From Chitinispirillales bacterium (lineage in GTDB: Bacteria; Fibrobacterota; Chitinivibrionia; Chitinivibrionales; Chitinivibrionaceae), in NCBI GenBank assembly GCA_031254455.1, contig JAIRUI010000075.1:1-13613 (forward strand): 13,613 nucleotides of DNA. Reading direction: 5' to 3'. A model generated the notes under the pieces. The model made no database searches. It worked only from the letters and a program-made list of their open reading frames with translations, and was not told where the DNA came from. The translations under genes and the position numbers were made by a program. Below, in pieces: positions 6,420-12,946 of this stretch; position 1 is the first letter of the stretch, and every line of letters starts with the position of its first letter.

Positions 6420-7476
6420 AATAAACGAACATTACGACGACAATCAAAATCATAACCGCCCAAACGGTAAGATAACCGTAATTCCAATTCTCAATTTCCG
6501 GCATGTTTTTGAAATTCATTCCATATACGCCCGCAATAAACGTCAGCGGAGCGAATAAAGCGGAAAAAACCGTCAAAAATCTCAGCGTTTCGTTGAAACG
6601 GTTGGCTACGTCCAAATTATAAATTTGCAAGTTATCGGAAAGCATATCGCGGCATGTTTCAATAGCTTCGTTAGACCGTACGGAAATATCAAGCAAATCT
6701 TTAAAAAACGGCTTGGTGTCTTCATCTATCAAATCGCTGTCGGATGAATTCATTTGAAGAATAAATTCACTCGTCGGTCTGAAAATCCTGCGTAATTGGT
6801 TAAGTTCACGCTTTAAGAAAGTCATTAAATCTACAAGGTTATCGGAATTACCGCTCTCCAAAACCCCGTCTTCAAGATCTTCTATCTTCTCCCCTATTCT
6901 TTCCGTAATCAAAACATAATTTTCAACAACCGCGTCAATAAGCAAATATGCGAGATAATCCGCACCGCTTCTGTAAATCCTTCCTTTTTTTTTACGGATT
7001 CTATGGCGAACATATTCAAAAACATCCATTTTTATTTCTTGGAAAGTAAGTACAAAATTTTTGCCGAGAATTATGCTCACCTGTTCGTTTATTATTTCTT
7101 CGCCTTTATAACTCAGCATTTTAGTTATTGCGAAAAGATAATAATCAAAATCTTCCATCTTAGGGCGTTGGTGAGTGTTTAAAACGTCTTCTATGACAAG
7201 AGGGTGTATATCAAACAACGCTCCGATTTCTTTAACCTGTTCGTCGTCGTGAATACCGACGACATTTATCCATGAGACAACGTTCCCGTTTAAAGGAAGA
7301 ACTTCTCGAATGTCGTCGACACCATATTCTTTATATTCATTCGCGCCATATTCGATAATATCTATGGAAAGGTGTTCTACTTTTTTTTCGCCGATAAACA
7401 CCGCTTGTTCGGGTATTATACCGATTTCGGCGGAAGCGTCATATATTATTTCTTCTTTTTCTTTCTCTTCTTCCAC
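6397..7476 (-). CDS. corA: CorA-family magnesium/cobalt transport protein
   Basis: The product is 359 residues, a typical length. CorA proteins form pentameric inner-membrane channels for Mg2+ (also Co2+ and Ni2+). The signature GMN (residues 319-321, in GVYGMNFKNMPE) closes the first helix (about 301-318). A second helix (about 333-353) is followed by a basic RKRKWI tail, as expected. The large N-terminal cytoplasmic domain carries HPLVIEDVLNTHQRPKMEDFDYYLF (residues 91-115) and the long stalk-helix region (from about 190 to 300). The start codon is GTG at 7476-7474, behind a GAGGG site. The gene begins 24 bases after the 3' end of a tRNA-Ser on the same strand and may be read through from it. 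Whether it carries Mg2+ or exports another metal cannot be told from sequence. Confidence 0.94.
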   Translation of the reverse strand: MEEEKEKEEIIYDASAEIGIIPEQAVFIGEKKVEHLSIDIIEYGANEYKEYGVDDIREVLPLNGNVVSWINVVGIHDDEQVKEIGALFDIHPLVIEDVLNTHQRPKMEDFDYYLFAITKMLSYKGEEIINEQVSIILGKNFVLTFQEIKMDVFEYVRHRIRKKKGRIYRSGADYLAYLLIDAVVENYVLITERIGEKIEDLEDGVLESGNSDNLVDLMTFLKRELNQLRRIFRPTSEFILQMNSSDSDLIDEDTKPFFKDLLDISVRSNEAIETCRDMLSDNLQIYNLDVANRFNETLRFLTVFSALFAPLTFIAGVYGMNFKNMPEIENWNYGYLTVWAVMILIVVVMFVYFRKRKWI

Positions 7477-7480
7477 TTTT

Positions 7481-7485
7481 CCCTC
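7481..7485 (-). promoter_or_regulatory. Ribosome binding site for the GTG start of corA
   Basis: GAGGG on the minus strand lies four bases before GTG. A small AT palindrome (cgtttt-aat-aaaacg, 7485-7499) spans the gap to the tRNA and touches this site. It could form a weak hairpin at the tRNA trailer. Confidence 0.55.
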
Positions 7486-7500
7486 GTTTTAATAAAACGG

Positions 7501-7588
7501 CGGAGAGGGAGGGATTCGAACCCTCGGTAGAAACAAGCCCTACAACGGATTTCGAGTCCGCCGCATTCGACCACTCTGCCACCTCTCC
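7501..7588 (-). tRNA. tRNA-Ser, anticodon CGA
   Basis: Read on the minus strand, this is a complete 88-base tRNA: acceptor GGAGAGG/CCTCTCC (7582-7588 with 7502-7508), discriminator G, anticodon stem CGGA/TCCG enclosing the loop CTCGAAA with anticodon CGA (reads UCG), a long class II variable arm typical of serine, and T stem GAGGG/CCCTC with loop TTCGAAT. The bases after the discriminator are CCG, so the CCA end is not encoded and must be added by nucleotidyltransferase. Confidence 0.97.
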
Positions 7589-7713
7589 TATGTCGCCGAA
7601 AATAAGTTTTGTACGACGATTAAATCAATAGATTTTTCCGTTTTTCTCAAACAAACAGACAAATTCTTTATAAATAAATAAAATTGACTTCAAAAACACA
7701 CTTAAAATTTATG

Positions 7714-8268
7714 TTAATTGCAAATTCTTTTTATGTAGTCTATCGGACTGCCGTTTTTTCTGCTTTTATCCGAATATTCGTCATATAAAAGCGGTTCGGT
7801 TCTTATAAGGATTTGCTTTAGCGTCTTATCAGTAAGATTGCTTACGGTTCCGTCGAAATTATCAATAATAATCCACGCCTCGTTTACGCCTTTTTCACTA
7901 TGCCCCTGTGTTCCGGGAGGCGCACAATAAACTCTTCTAAAATATGAAAATCCGTCACAACGCGTTAATTTCCGAAATCTCGGAGCGCCGAAATTATGCT
8001 CTCCGTCGGCAATAAAATAATTTTCCCCGTCGCCGAAAATAATAATTTTTTTACGGTAAAGTTTAATTTTTCCGCGTTCGTCTTTGTATTCCAAACGAAA
8101 ATCTTTGTCGTTTTTGTCAACAGACTGTAGAATTTCAGAAATCACAAAAGACGAATCCAAAATATCGGGGGTATTGTCTTTATATGCCTGCATGGTCGAA
8201 AATCCTCCGAAAGGCGCTTGTGCAAAAATAGCAATCACATTAAATATTACCATGTAAAATGTTTTCAT
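7714..8268 (-). CDS. Small secreted protein of unknown function
   Basis: The product is 184 residues. I do not recognise the family. Residues 1-17 (MKTFYMVIFNVIAIFAQ) resemble a signal peptide, suggesting export to the periplasm or beyond. The mature part is mixed alpha/beta and charged, with a short strand-rich stretch (KIKLYRKKIIIFGDGENYFIADGEHNFG, about residues 68-95), one CDGFSYFRRVYCAPPG segment with two cysteines 11 residues apart that could form a disulphide, and a C-terminus ending in IDYIKRICN. An AAAGGGAT stretch precedes the ATG, and a plausible sigma-70 promoter lies at 8296-8325. The gene points away from the motility operon and shares its upstream region. Confidence 0.7.
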   Translation of the reverse strand: MKTFYMVIFNVIAIFAQAPFGGFSTMQAYKDNTPDILDSSFVISEILQSVDKNDKDFRLEYKDERGKIKLYRKKIIIFGDGENYFIADGEHNFGAPRFRKLTRCDGFSYFRRVYCAPPGTQGHSEKGVNEAWIIIDNFDGTVSNLTDKTLKQILIRTEPLLYDEYSDKSRKNGSPIDYIKRICN

Positions 8269-8295
8269 TTTTTATCCCTTTGTTCGTATCACAAA

Positions 8296-8325
8296 ATAAT
8301 ACATGGGCGGACAAAAACAAATCAA
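8296..8325 (-). promoter_or_regulatory. Putative sigma-70-type promoter for the small secreted protein
   Basis: On the minus strand, TTGATT (8325-8320) and TATTAT (8301-8296) are separated by 18 bases, giving 4/6 and 5/6 matches to the consensus hexamers. The expected transcription start near 8289 leaves a leader of about 20 bases before the ATG at 8268. Confidence 0.5.
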
Positions 8326-8445
8326 TATTTATTTTCGGCGTCGCAATTATAGAATTAACGAACAATTTGCCGAGAATTTCATGCGTTATCGGCAAGATTT
8401 TCCAAAACTTTAATTTTTTTTCAAAAAAAATATCAAAAACAAGAA

Positions 8446-8462
8446 TTGGCACAAAATTTGCT
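8446..8462 (+). promoter_or_regulatory. Sigma-54 (-24/-12) promoter of the flhF operon
   Basis: TTGGCAC followed by five bases and TTGCT matches the sigma-54 consensus almost perfectly. The invariant GG (8448-8449) and GC (8460-8461) are exactly ten bases apart. Transcription would start near 8473, about 30 bases before the flhF ATG. This implies an RpoN holoenzyme and an enhancer-binding activator acting from upstream (8269-8445), as for flagellar genes of polar flagellates. Confidence 0.85.
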
Positions 8463-8492
8463 ATTCGAAGATGTATTTTTTCTGAAAATATC

Positions 8493-8496
8493 GGAG
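8493..8496 (+). promoter_or_regulatory. Ribosome binding site fixing the flhF start
   Basis: GGAG lies eight bases before the ATG at 8505. The longer in-frame reading from 8259 would run through the sigma-54 promoter and has no homology-like content, so 8505 is the start. Confidence 0.85.
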
Positions 8497-8504
8497 AACA
8501 AAAT

Positions 8505-9731
8505 ATGAAAATGAAAAAATTTACGGCGGGTACAATAAGCGAAGCGTATATCAAAGTAAAAGCGGAACTTGGAGAAGACGCGTTAATTCTGGGGACAAGA
8601 AATCTACCCGCGTCGCTTGTTCCGTTTTATAACGGCGACAAAGTAGAAGTTACCGCGGCAATCGACGAAGACAATAAAATCGCACCTGCAAGAATTCCGG
8701 AAATGGCGGTTAATACAAAAGGCAATAATCGGGAATTTTTGGCGCGTCTAAAAACTATAAATTCTACAGAAAAAGAAACACCGCCTACAAATAAAACAAG
8801 GCAAATTTTACCTGCGGAACAAAAAAATGAAGAAAAAAAAGAAACGACGGCGGAAAAACCGCAAGAATCCGTCCATATAATGAAAATACATGACGATTTG
8901 AGCGACATGAAAAAACTCCTCGCGCAAATTTTGGCGACAGGCGAATCGCGTGTTTCAGGCGGATACGCAGGAGCTTGGGCTATTTTGTACAAACGGCTTG
9001 TAGATAGCGAAATTCGAGAACTTTTAGCAAAAGACTTGCTTGACAAACTTAAACAAACTACGCCCAATCCCGGAAAAGAAATCACGAAAGCGTTTTTGCA
9101 GTCTCTTGCGGACAGTTTTCCGGTTTCCGCTTGTGAAAATGCGAGGATTCAATTTTTTGTAGGACCCACAGGCGGCGGAAAAACCACGACTATAGCAAAA
9201 CTCGCGGCGTATTTTTCATTAGAAAAAAAGAAAAAATGTTCGCTTATTACAACAGACACATACCGAATTTCCGCTATTGATCAACTGCGGGCGTATGCCG
9301 AAATAGTAGATATTGATTTACAGGTAATTTATTCTCCGGACGAAGTTTCCAGCGTTATTGAAAATTGCAGTGACAGCGATGTTATTTTGGTTGACAGCGC
9401 CGGACGAAGTCAGAAAAACCGCGAACATATGGACGAGTTGGCAAATTTTATGCGTGAATTAAGCCCCGATTGCACTCATCTCGTATTGAGCGCGACGACA
9501 AAAGAATCCGATTTGGTAGAAATTGCCAAACGCTACAAACCGCTTGGAATTACGCGCTTCTTATTCACAAAACTTGATGAAACGCTTAGACTCGGAAACA
9601 TTTTTAACGTTGTAAATTCAATCGGCATTCCGGTTTCATATTTCACGACCGGACAAAGCGTTCCGGACGACATAGAAACGGCGCGTTCAGCAAATTTCGT
9701 CAAAAAACTACTTGAAGGAAGTTCGTTATGA
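8505..9731 (+). CDS. flhF: Flagellar biosynthesis SRP-type GTPase FlhF
   Basis: The product is 408 residues. FlhF is the third SRP GTPase; it sits at the cell pole and sets flagellar position and number together with FlhG. The N-terminus MKMKKFTAGTISEAYIKVKAELGEDALILGTRN is the classic FlhF start. Residues about 60-130 are a charged, low-complexity B domain with Lys/Glu runs. The NG GTPase domain has G1 GPTGGGKTTT (220-229), G3 DSAGRS (297-302) and G4 TKLDE (355-359), so nucleotide binding should be intact. G3 has Ser where most homologues have Thr. The gene lies directly behind a sigma-54 promoter and overlaps the next gene by ATGA. FlhF occurs with polar, and in some bacteria peritrichous, flagella. 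Confidence 0.95.
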   Translation: MKMKKFTAGTISEAYIKVKAELGEDALILGTRNLPASLVPFYNGDKVEVTAAIDEDNKIAPARIPEMAVNTKGNNREFLARLKTINSTEKETPPTNKTRQILPAEQKNEEKKETTAEKPQESVHIMKIHDDLSDMKKLLAQILATGESRVSGGYAGAWAILYKRLVDSEIRELLAKDLLDKLKQTTPNPGKEITKAFLQSLADSFPVSACENARIQFFVGPTGGGKTTTIAKLAAYFSLEKKKKCSLITTDTYRISAIDQLRAYAEIVDIDLQVIYSPDEVSSVIENCSDSDVILVDSAGRSQKNREHMDELANFMRELSPDCTHLVLSATTKESDLVEIAKRYKPLGITRFLFTKLDETLRLGNIFNVVNSIGIPVSYFTTGQSVPDDIETARSANFVKKLLEGSSL

Positions 9732-10543
9732 AAGACCAGGCAGAAAAATTGAGAAAAATCGTGGGAAATATTTCAAACGCCAAAACAGCAGATAAAAAAA
9801 TTTGCTCAATTATGCTTTTAAGCCCGGAAAACGAAAATTTTGATATATCCGCGCCGCTTTCAAAAGCATTCGCTATGCGCGAAAAAAAGGTACTTATTAT
9901 TGACGATCGTTTTGGTGTTGAAAATCTGAAAACGACGTTTAAATTCCCCCCGAAAGAAACATTGAAAAATTATTTGCAAAACGAATGTTATATCGACAAT
10001 ATAATTGGAAATATATGTGAAAACGTCGATTGGGTTTCCTACAGAAATTACGATTCTCCTATAGAAATAGGCAATTCGGATTTGAGCAAGTTCATTTCGG
10101 ACTTATCGAGCGTCGCCGCGAATTACGATTATATTATTATTAACGGCGGAATGGAAATTTCAGAGAACACTCTTATGTTAACAAATTCCGCCGGCGCTGT
10201 TATTTTAACCGCCGCTCCGAATCCCGCTTCCATTACCGACGCTTATTCCGCACTGAAACTTTTGGTTTCGCAGATGCGGGCAAAAGAAAATATTTATTTT
10301 TTGATAAATACTAACGGAAATGAAAACGAAAGCGAAGTACAAAGCGTAAAAGAAAAGTTTTTTGCACTTACGGAAAAATTTATAAATTTCACCCCTAACT
10401 TTTTGGGATTTTTATCTTTAAAAGATTCTATAAGTTTTTCCGATAAAATAAATTCGACGGCAGAAAAAATTGACGAAAACAACATAGGTGCGAATCAAAA
10501 TTTCTTTGCGAATTTCGCACAATCAATCGGAGGAGAATTATGA
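9728..10543 (+). CDS. flhG: FlhG/MinD-like protein lacking the nucleotide-binding motifs
   Basis: The product is 271 residues, coupled to flhF by an ATGA overlap, the canonical flhG position. The N-terminus keeps DQAEKLR (residues 3-9), the motif with which FlhG contacts and stimulates the FlhF GTPase. The MinD fold is recognisable: VLIIDDRFGVENL (55-67) aligns with LLDADLGLANxD, DYIIINGGMEIS (134-145) with DYIIIDTGAGIS, and AAPNPASITDAYSALKLL (162-179) with TxPEPTSITDAYALIK. The deviant Walker A motif (KGGVGKT) is absent; that place reads SPENENFDIS (32-41). The second Asp of the A' motif is Arg61, and the Walker B/switch Asp is Asn139. The protein should therefore neither bind nor hydrolyse ATP in the usual way. 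There is no frameshift or stop, so this is a maintained, diverged gene rather than a pseudogene. The symbol is given by position and fold. Confidence 0.85.
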   Translation: MKDQAEKLRKIVGNISNAKTADKKICSIMLLSPENENFDISAPLSKAFAMREKKVLIIDDRFGVENLKTTFKFPPKETLKNYLQNECYIDNIIGNICENVDWVSYRNYDSPIEIGNSDLSKFISDLSSVAANYDYIIINGGMEISENTLMLTNSAGAVILTAAPNPASITDAYSALKLLVSQMRAKENIYFLINTNGNENESEVQSVKEKFFALTEKFINFTPNFLGFLSLKDSISFSDKINSTAEKIDENNIGANQNFFANFAQSIGGEL

Positions 10544-10923
10544 CAAAAGCGGTTCACAGTTTCAGTATTTTTTCCGCCTATGGAGCGTTTATTCTGATAT
10601 TTTTATCAGGATACGATTTTTCGGGAACTTTCACTATAGAAAGTATTACGCCGCTCATTTTAAAATCTTTGTTCGGCGCAGTCCTGTTTTGGTTTTCGGG
10701 AATTATTATAGGAGATATTTTGGTGCGCGGAATCATAGAAGACGTTGACGTAAACAGTTTAGACGTACTTGAGGGCGGTTTGGAACAGCGTATAGCCGAA
10801 GAAAAGAAAAAAAATCGCGTAGAAATTGTAGATAAAGATCTAGTTCTGCTGACAAATGAAGACGCAAAGACAAGAGAAAAAAAAGGCAAAACGAAAACAA
10901 TTAGGTTTATAAACACACATTAA
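10540..10923 (+). CDS. Small two-helix membrane protein in the motility operon, unknown function
   Basis: The product is 127 residues. I do not recognise a named family. Two hydrophobic segments (about 9-24 and 38-62, the second in SLFGAVLFWFSGIIIGDILV) suggest a hairpin membrane protein. A Lys/Glu-rich cytoplasmic tail follows, with VDVNSLDVLEGGLEQRIAEEKKKN (about 70-93) likely helical and a basic C-terminus. It overlaps flhG by ATGA and has a strong GGAGGAG ribosome site just upstream. The place between flhG and the sigma-28 gene makes a flagellar role likely: membrane docking for the FlhF/FlhG pair or an export-apparatus accessory are possible, but nothing in the sequence proves either. 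Confidence 0.8.
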   Translation: MTKAVHSFSIFSAYGAFILIFLSGYDFSGTFTIESITPLILKSLFGAVLFWFSGIIIGDILVRGIIEDVDVNSLDVLEGGLEQRIAEEKKKNRVEIVDKDLVLLTNEDAKTREKKGKTKTIRFINTH

Positions 10924-10954
10924 AACTTCTACCATAACGTATTTTTGAAAATTG

Positions 10955-10960
10955 AAGGAG
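10955..10960 (+). promoter_or_regulatory. Ribosome binding site fixing the sigma-28 start
   Basis: AAGGAG lies six bases before the ATG at 10967. A possible TTG start at 10952 would place this site inside the coding sequence, so the ATG is preferred. Confidence 0.85.
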
Positions 10961-10966
10961 TTAAAT

Positions 10967-11731
10967 ATGTCTAACGTAGACGCTCTTTGGGAAGAATATA
11001 AAAAAAATAACTCAAAAGCGGTAAAAGATAAAATTCTCGCCGAATACGCCGGCTTGGTAAAGTATATAGCCGACAGAGTCGGTTATTCGCTTCCAAGGTC
11101 TGTTGACAGACAGGATTTGATTAGTTGCGGAATAATCGGACTCATTAAAGCCGTTGAAACTTTTGATCCCGCCAAAGATATAAAATTTGAAACATTTGCA
11201 AGTCATAAAATACGCGGCGCGATTCTTGACGAACTGCGTTCATTGGATTGGGTTCCGCGTTCGGTTCGACAAAAATCCAAAGTAATACAAAAAGCATATT
11301 CCGATCTGGAAGAAAAATTAGGAAGAACCCCTTACGACGACGAAGTTTGCAGTTATTTGGACATAGATACCGAAGAATTTGAAAAAATGCTCGCCGATTC
11401 CGCTCCGGCAAACGTTTTTTCGCTTGACGAAACATTCGGAAAACCCGATAGAGATTCAAAAGACATCTCTATTTCAGAAACGATAGAAGACACCAATTCC
11501 GACAATCCGTTGCAGAAACTCGGTTATGACGAAGTTAAAAGAATATTGAAAGAGGCGATCATTACGCTTCCCGAAAAAGAAAAATTAGTAATCGCTTTGT
11601 ATCATTTTGAGGAACTTACACTTAAAGAAATAGGTGTAATATTGGACATTACCGAATCTCGCGTAAGTCAAATTCACTCAAAAGTTATGCTAAAGTTACG
11701 TTCTAAATTGCAAAACAAAATGAAAGATTAG
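10967..11731 (+). CDS. fliA: RNA polymerase sigma factor of the FliA/WhiG (sigma-28) type
   Basis: The product is 254 residues. It directs RNA polymerase to late flagellar and chemotaxis promoters, and is usually held in check by the anti-sigma factor FlgM until the hook is complete. Region 2 spans about residues 24-95 (LVKYIADRVG, DLISCGIIGLIKAVETFDP, FETFASHKIRGAILDELRSLDWVPRSVR, the FliA hallmark). Region 3 is about 100-150. Region 4 is about 185-250, with the helix-turn-helix LTLKEIGVILDITESRVSQIHSKVMLKLR (217-245). It follows the small membrane gene by 43 bases. Its place downstream of a sigma-54 promoter suggests the hierarchy sigma-54 then sigma-28. No flgM is in view. The length and motifs suit both FliA and WhiG names; I use fliA because of the motility context. 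Confidence 0.94.
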   Translation: MSNVDALWEEYKKNNSKAVKDKILAEYAGLVKYIADRVGYSLPRSVDRQDLISCGIIGLIKAVETFDPAKDIKFETFASHKIRGAILDELRSLDWVPRSVRQKSKVIQKAYSDLEEKLGRTPYDDEVCSYLDIDTEEFEKMLADSAPANVFSLDETFGKPDRDSKDISISETIEDTNSDNPLQKLGYDEVKRILKEAIITLPEKEKLVIALYHFEELTLKEIGVILDITESRVSQIHSKVMLKLRSKLQNKMKD

Positions 11732-11735
11732 AATT

Positions 11736-12023
11736 ATGAACGCTATCGACGTCCCCGCATCATTTCAAAATCTTGAAAATATGAACAGGATTCAACAACG
11801 GGAAGTTACGAATCCGCTTGCATACGCCATGAGAAACAGCGACGAAGACGCCAAACGTCTCGAAAACCAACTTCACCATGTACATGAAACAAACAGCGCA
11901 GAAAAGACAGAAGTGGACCCCGACAAACAAAGGCGGCAACAACAGAAAAATAAAAAAAAAGACGAAGAAAAGCACAAAAACCGCGGACTTGAAAACGGAA
12001 GATTTGTCGATTTTACCGCATAA
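11736..12023 (+). CDS. Small charged protein, unknown function
   Basis: The product is 95 residues. I do not recognise it by name. It begins four bases after the sigma-28 stop without a strong ribosome site, so translation probably depends on coupling. Residues 1-50 are mixed polar (NPLAYAMRNSDEDAKRLENQLHHVH), then comes a Lys/Gln/Glu-rich stretch (QRRQQQKNKKKDEEKHKNR, 65-83), probably a helix or disordered, and the short ending GLENGRFVDFTA. No membrane segment, signal or cysteine is present. The coding reading is preferred to the overlapping Lys-rich frame from 11878 because it begins and ends neatly between its neighbours. It could be a small flagellar regulator or chaperone, but that rests on position only. 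Confidence 0.65.
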   Translation: MNAIDVPASFQNLENMNRIQQREVTNPLAYAMRNSDEDAKRLENQLHHVHETNSAEKTEVDPDKQRRQQQKNKKKDEEKHKNRGLENGRFVDFTA

Positions 12024-12026
12024 GGG
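12022..12026 (+). promoter_or_regulatory. Ribosome binding site deciding the HDOD protein start
   Basis: AAGGG overlaps the stop codon of the preceding small gene and lies four bases before the ATG at 12031. This supports that start against the upstream in-frame ATG at 11878, which would add a Lys-rich stretch of 51 residues read from another gene. Confidence 0.75.
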
Positions 12027-12030
12027 AAAA

Positions 12031-12906
12031 ATGTCATCAAAATCCGAAAGAATAAAAAATATTGCATCAAAAGTTGGGAATCTACCGATACTCCCAACCG
12101 TAGTAGCCAAAATGATAGATTTAGCCGATGATCCCGAAACGCAGACCGAAACGCTTGCAAGATTGATTTCCAACGACCAATCGCTAACGGCGCGAATATT
12201 AAAAGCGGCAAATTCCGCATACTACGGGCTTTCCCGCGAAATTTCTACAGTTGATACGGCAATAGTTGTCATGGGTTATAAAGCGGTAAAAGAAATAGGG
12301 CTTTCTCTTTCGGTCGTTGATTCGCTAAAAAACATGGGTTCAATAAACCGCTTTGATATCCAAAAATACTGGGAACATTGTTTAGGAGTAGGTACCGCCG
12401 CAAAAGAAATCGCTAAAAAATATCTTTCTACGGATGCCGGAGAATTGTATGTCGCCGGACTTTTACACGACATAGGAAAAACGATTTTAATTCAATATGC
12501 ACAGCAGGATTTTTATAGTGTTTTGGATTACATGGAACAAGAAAACATTTCGTGTTTTGAAGCGGAAGAACAAATTTTGGGAATTACTCACGGCGAAATA
12601 GGCTACATTATCGCCGACAGGTGGAATTTACCGGTAAAAATCGGAATGATCATCCGCCATCACCATTATCCGCAAAACGCGCCGAAAAATTTTACAGCGG
12701 AAGCAGCCATTATCGATACAGCCGATACATTGTGCCATAATTTAAACATAGGCAATGCAAATCACAGAGTCAACAAAAATATAAATCCGCAAATAATTCA
12801 AATTTTTGACAAAACCAATTCGTTTGACGCCAGCGAAATCACCCTAATCGGCAAAACTCTTAAAACCGAAATCGAACAAAACGAATTATTGCATTTTACT
12901 AATTGA
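12031..12906 (+). CDS. HDOD domain protein with conserved HD residues
   Basis: The product is 291 residues, almost all one HDOD domain. HDOD proteins are helical scaffolds related to HD-GYP phosphodiesterases, found in signalling, motility and c-di-GMP networks. Landmarks are NLPILPTVVAKMIDLADDP (17-35), LISNDQSLTARILKAANSAYYGLSREISTVDTAIVVMG (45-82, the typical HDOD core), WEHCLGVGTAAKEIA (114-128), VAGLLHDIGK (141-150, with His146-Asp147), THGEIGYIIADRWNLP (186-201) and IRHHH (208-212). Most HDOD proteins have lost metal ligands, but here His116, the HD pair, His187 and His210-212 are all present, so residual metal binding or catalysis is conceivable. No partner output domain is fused. As the last gene of the motility run it may adjust flagellar output in response to signals. 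No obvious terminator follows in the 40 bases before the next gene. Confidence 0.9.
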   Translation: MSSKSERIKNIASKVGNLPILPTVVAKMIDLADDPETQTETLARLISNDQSLTARILKAANSAYYGLSREISTVDTAIVVMGYKAVKEIGLSLSVVDSLKNMGSINRFDIQKYWEHCLGVGTAAKEIAKKYLSTDAGELYVAGLLHDIGKTILIQYAQQDFYSVLDYMEQENISCFEAEEQILGITHGEIGYIIADRWNLPVKIGMIIRHHHYPQNAPKNFTAEAAIIDTADTLCHNLNIGNANHRVNKNINPQIIQIFDKTNSFDASEITLIGKTLKTEIEQNELLHFTN

Positions 12907-12946
12907 TAATAAAAACGTTAATTTTACAAACCGGGAGAAAGAATTA

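Noticed and set aside
6390..6445. Possible bidirectional terminator between the lytic-protein gene and corA
   Set aside because: The only inverted repeat (gtcgttat with attacgac) is imperfect, widely spaced, partly inside both genes and has no T run.
8259..8504. N-terminal extension of FlhF from an upstream in-frame ATG
   Set aside because: It crosses the sigma-54 promoter, overlaps the start of the divergent gene, lacks a ribosome site, and the canonical FlhF N-terminus begins at 8505.
8627..9085. 152-residue minus-strand frame inside flhF
   Set aside because: It is an antisense shadow of the low-complexity B domain of FlhF, with no ribosome site or recognisable domain.
11878..12030. 51-residue Lys-rich extension of the HDOD protein
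   Set aside because: It lies inside the preceding small gene. The ATG at 12031 has its own ribosome site and leads straight into the HDOD domain.
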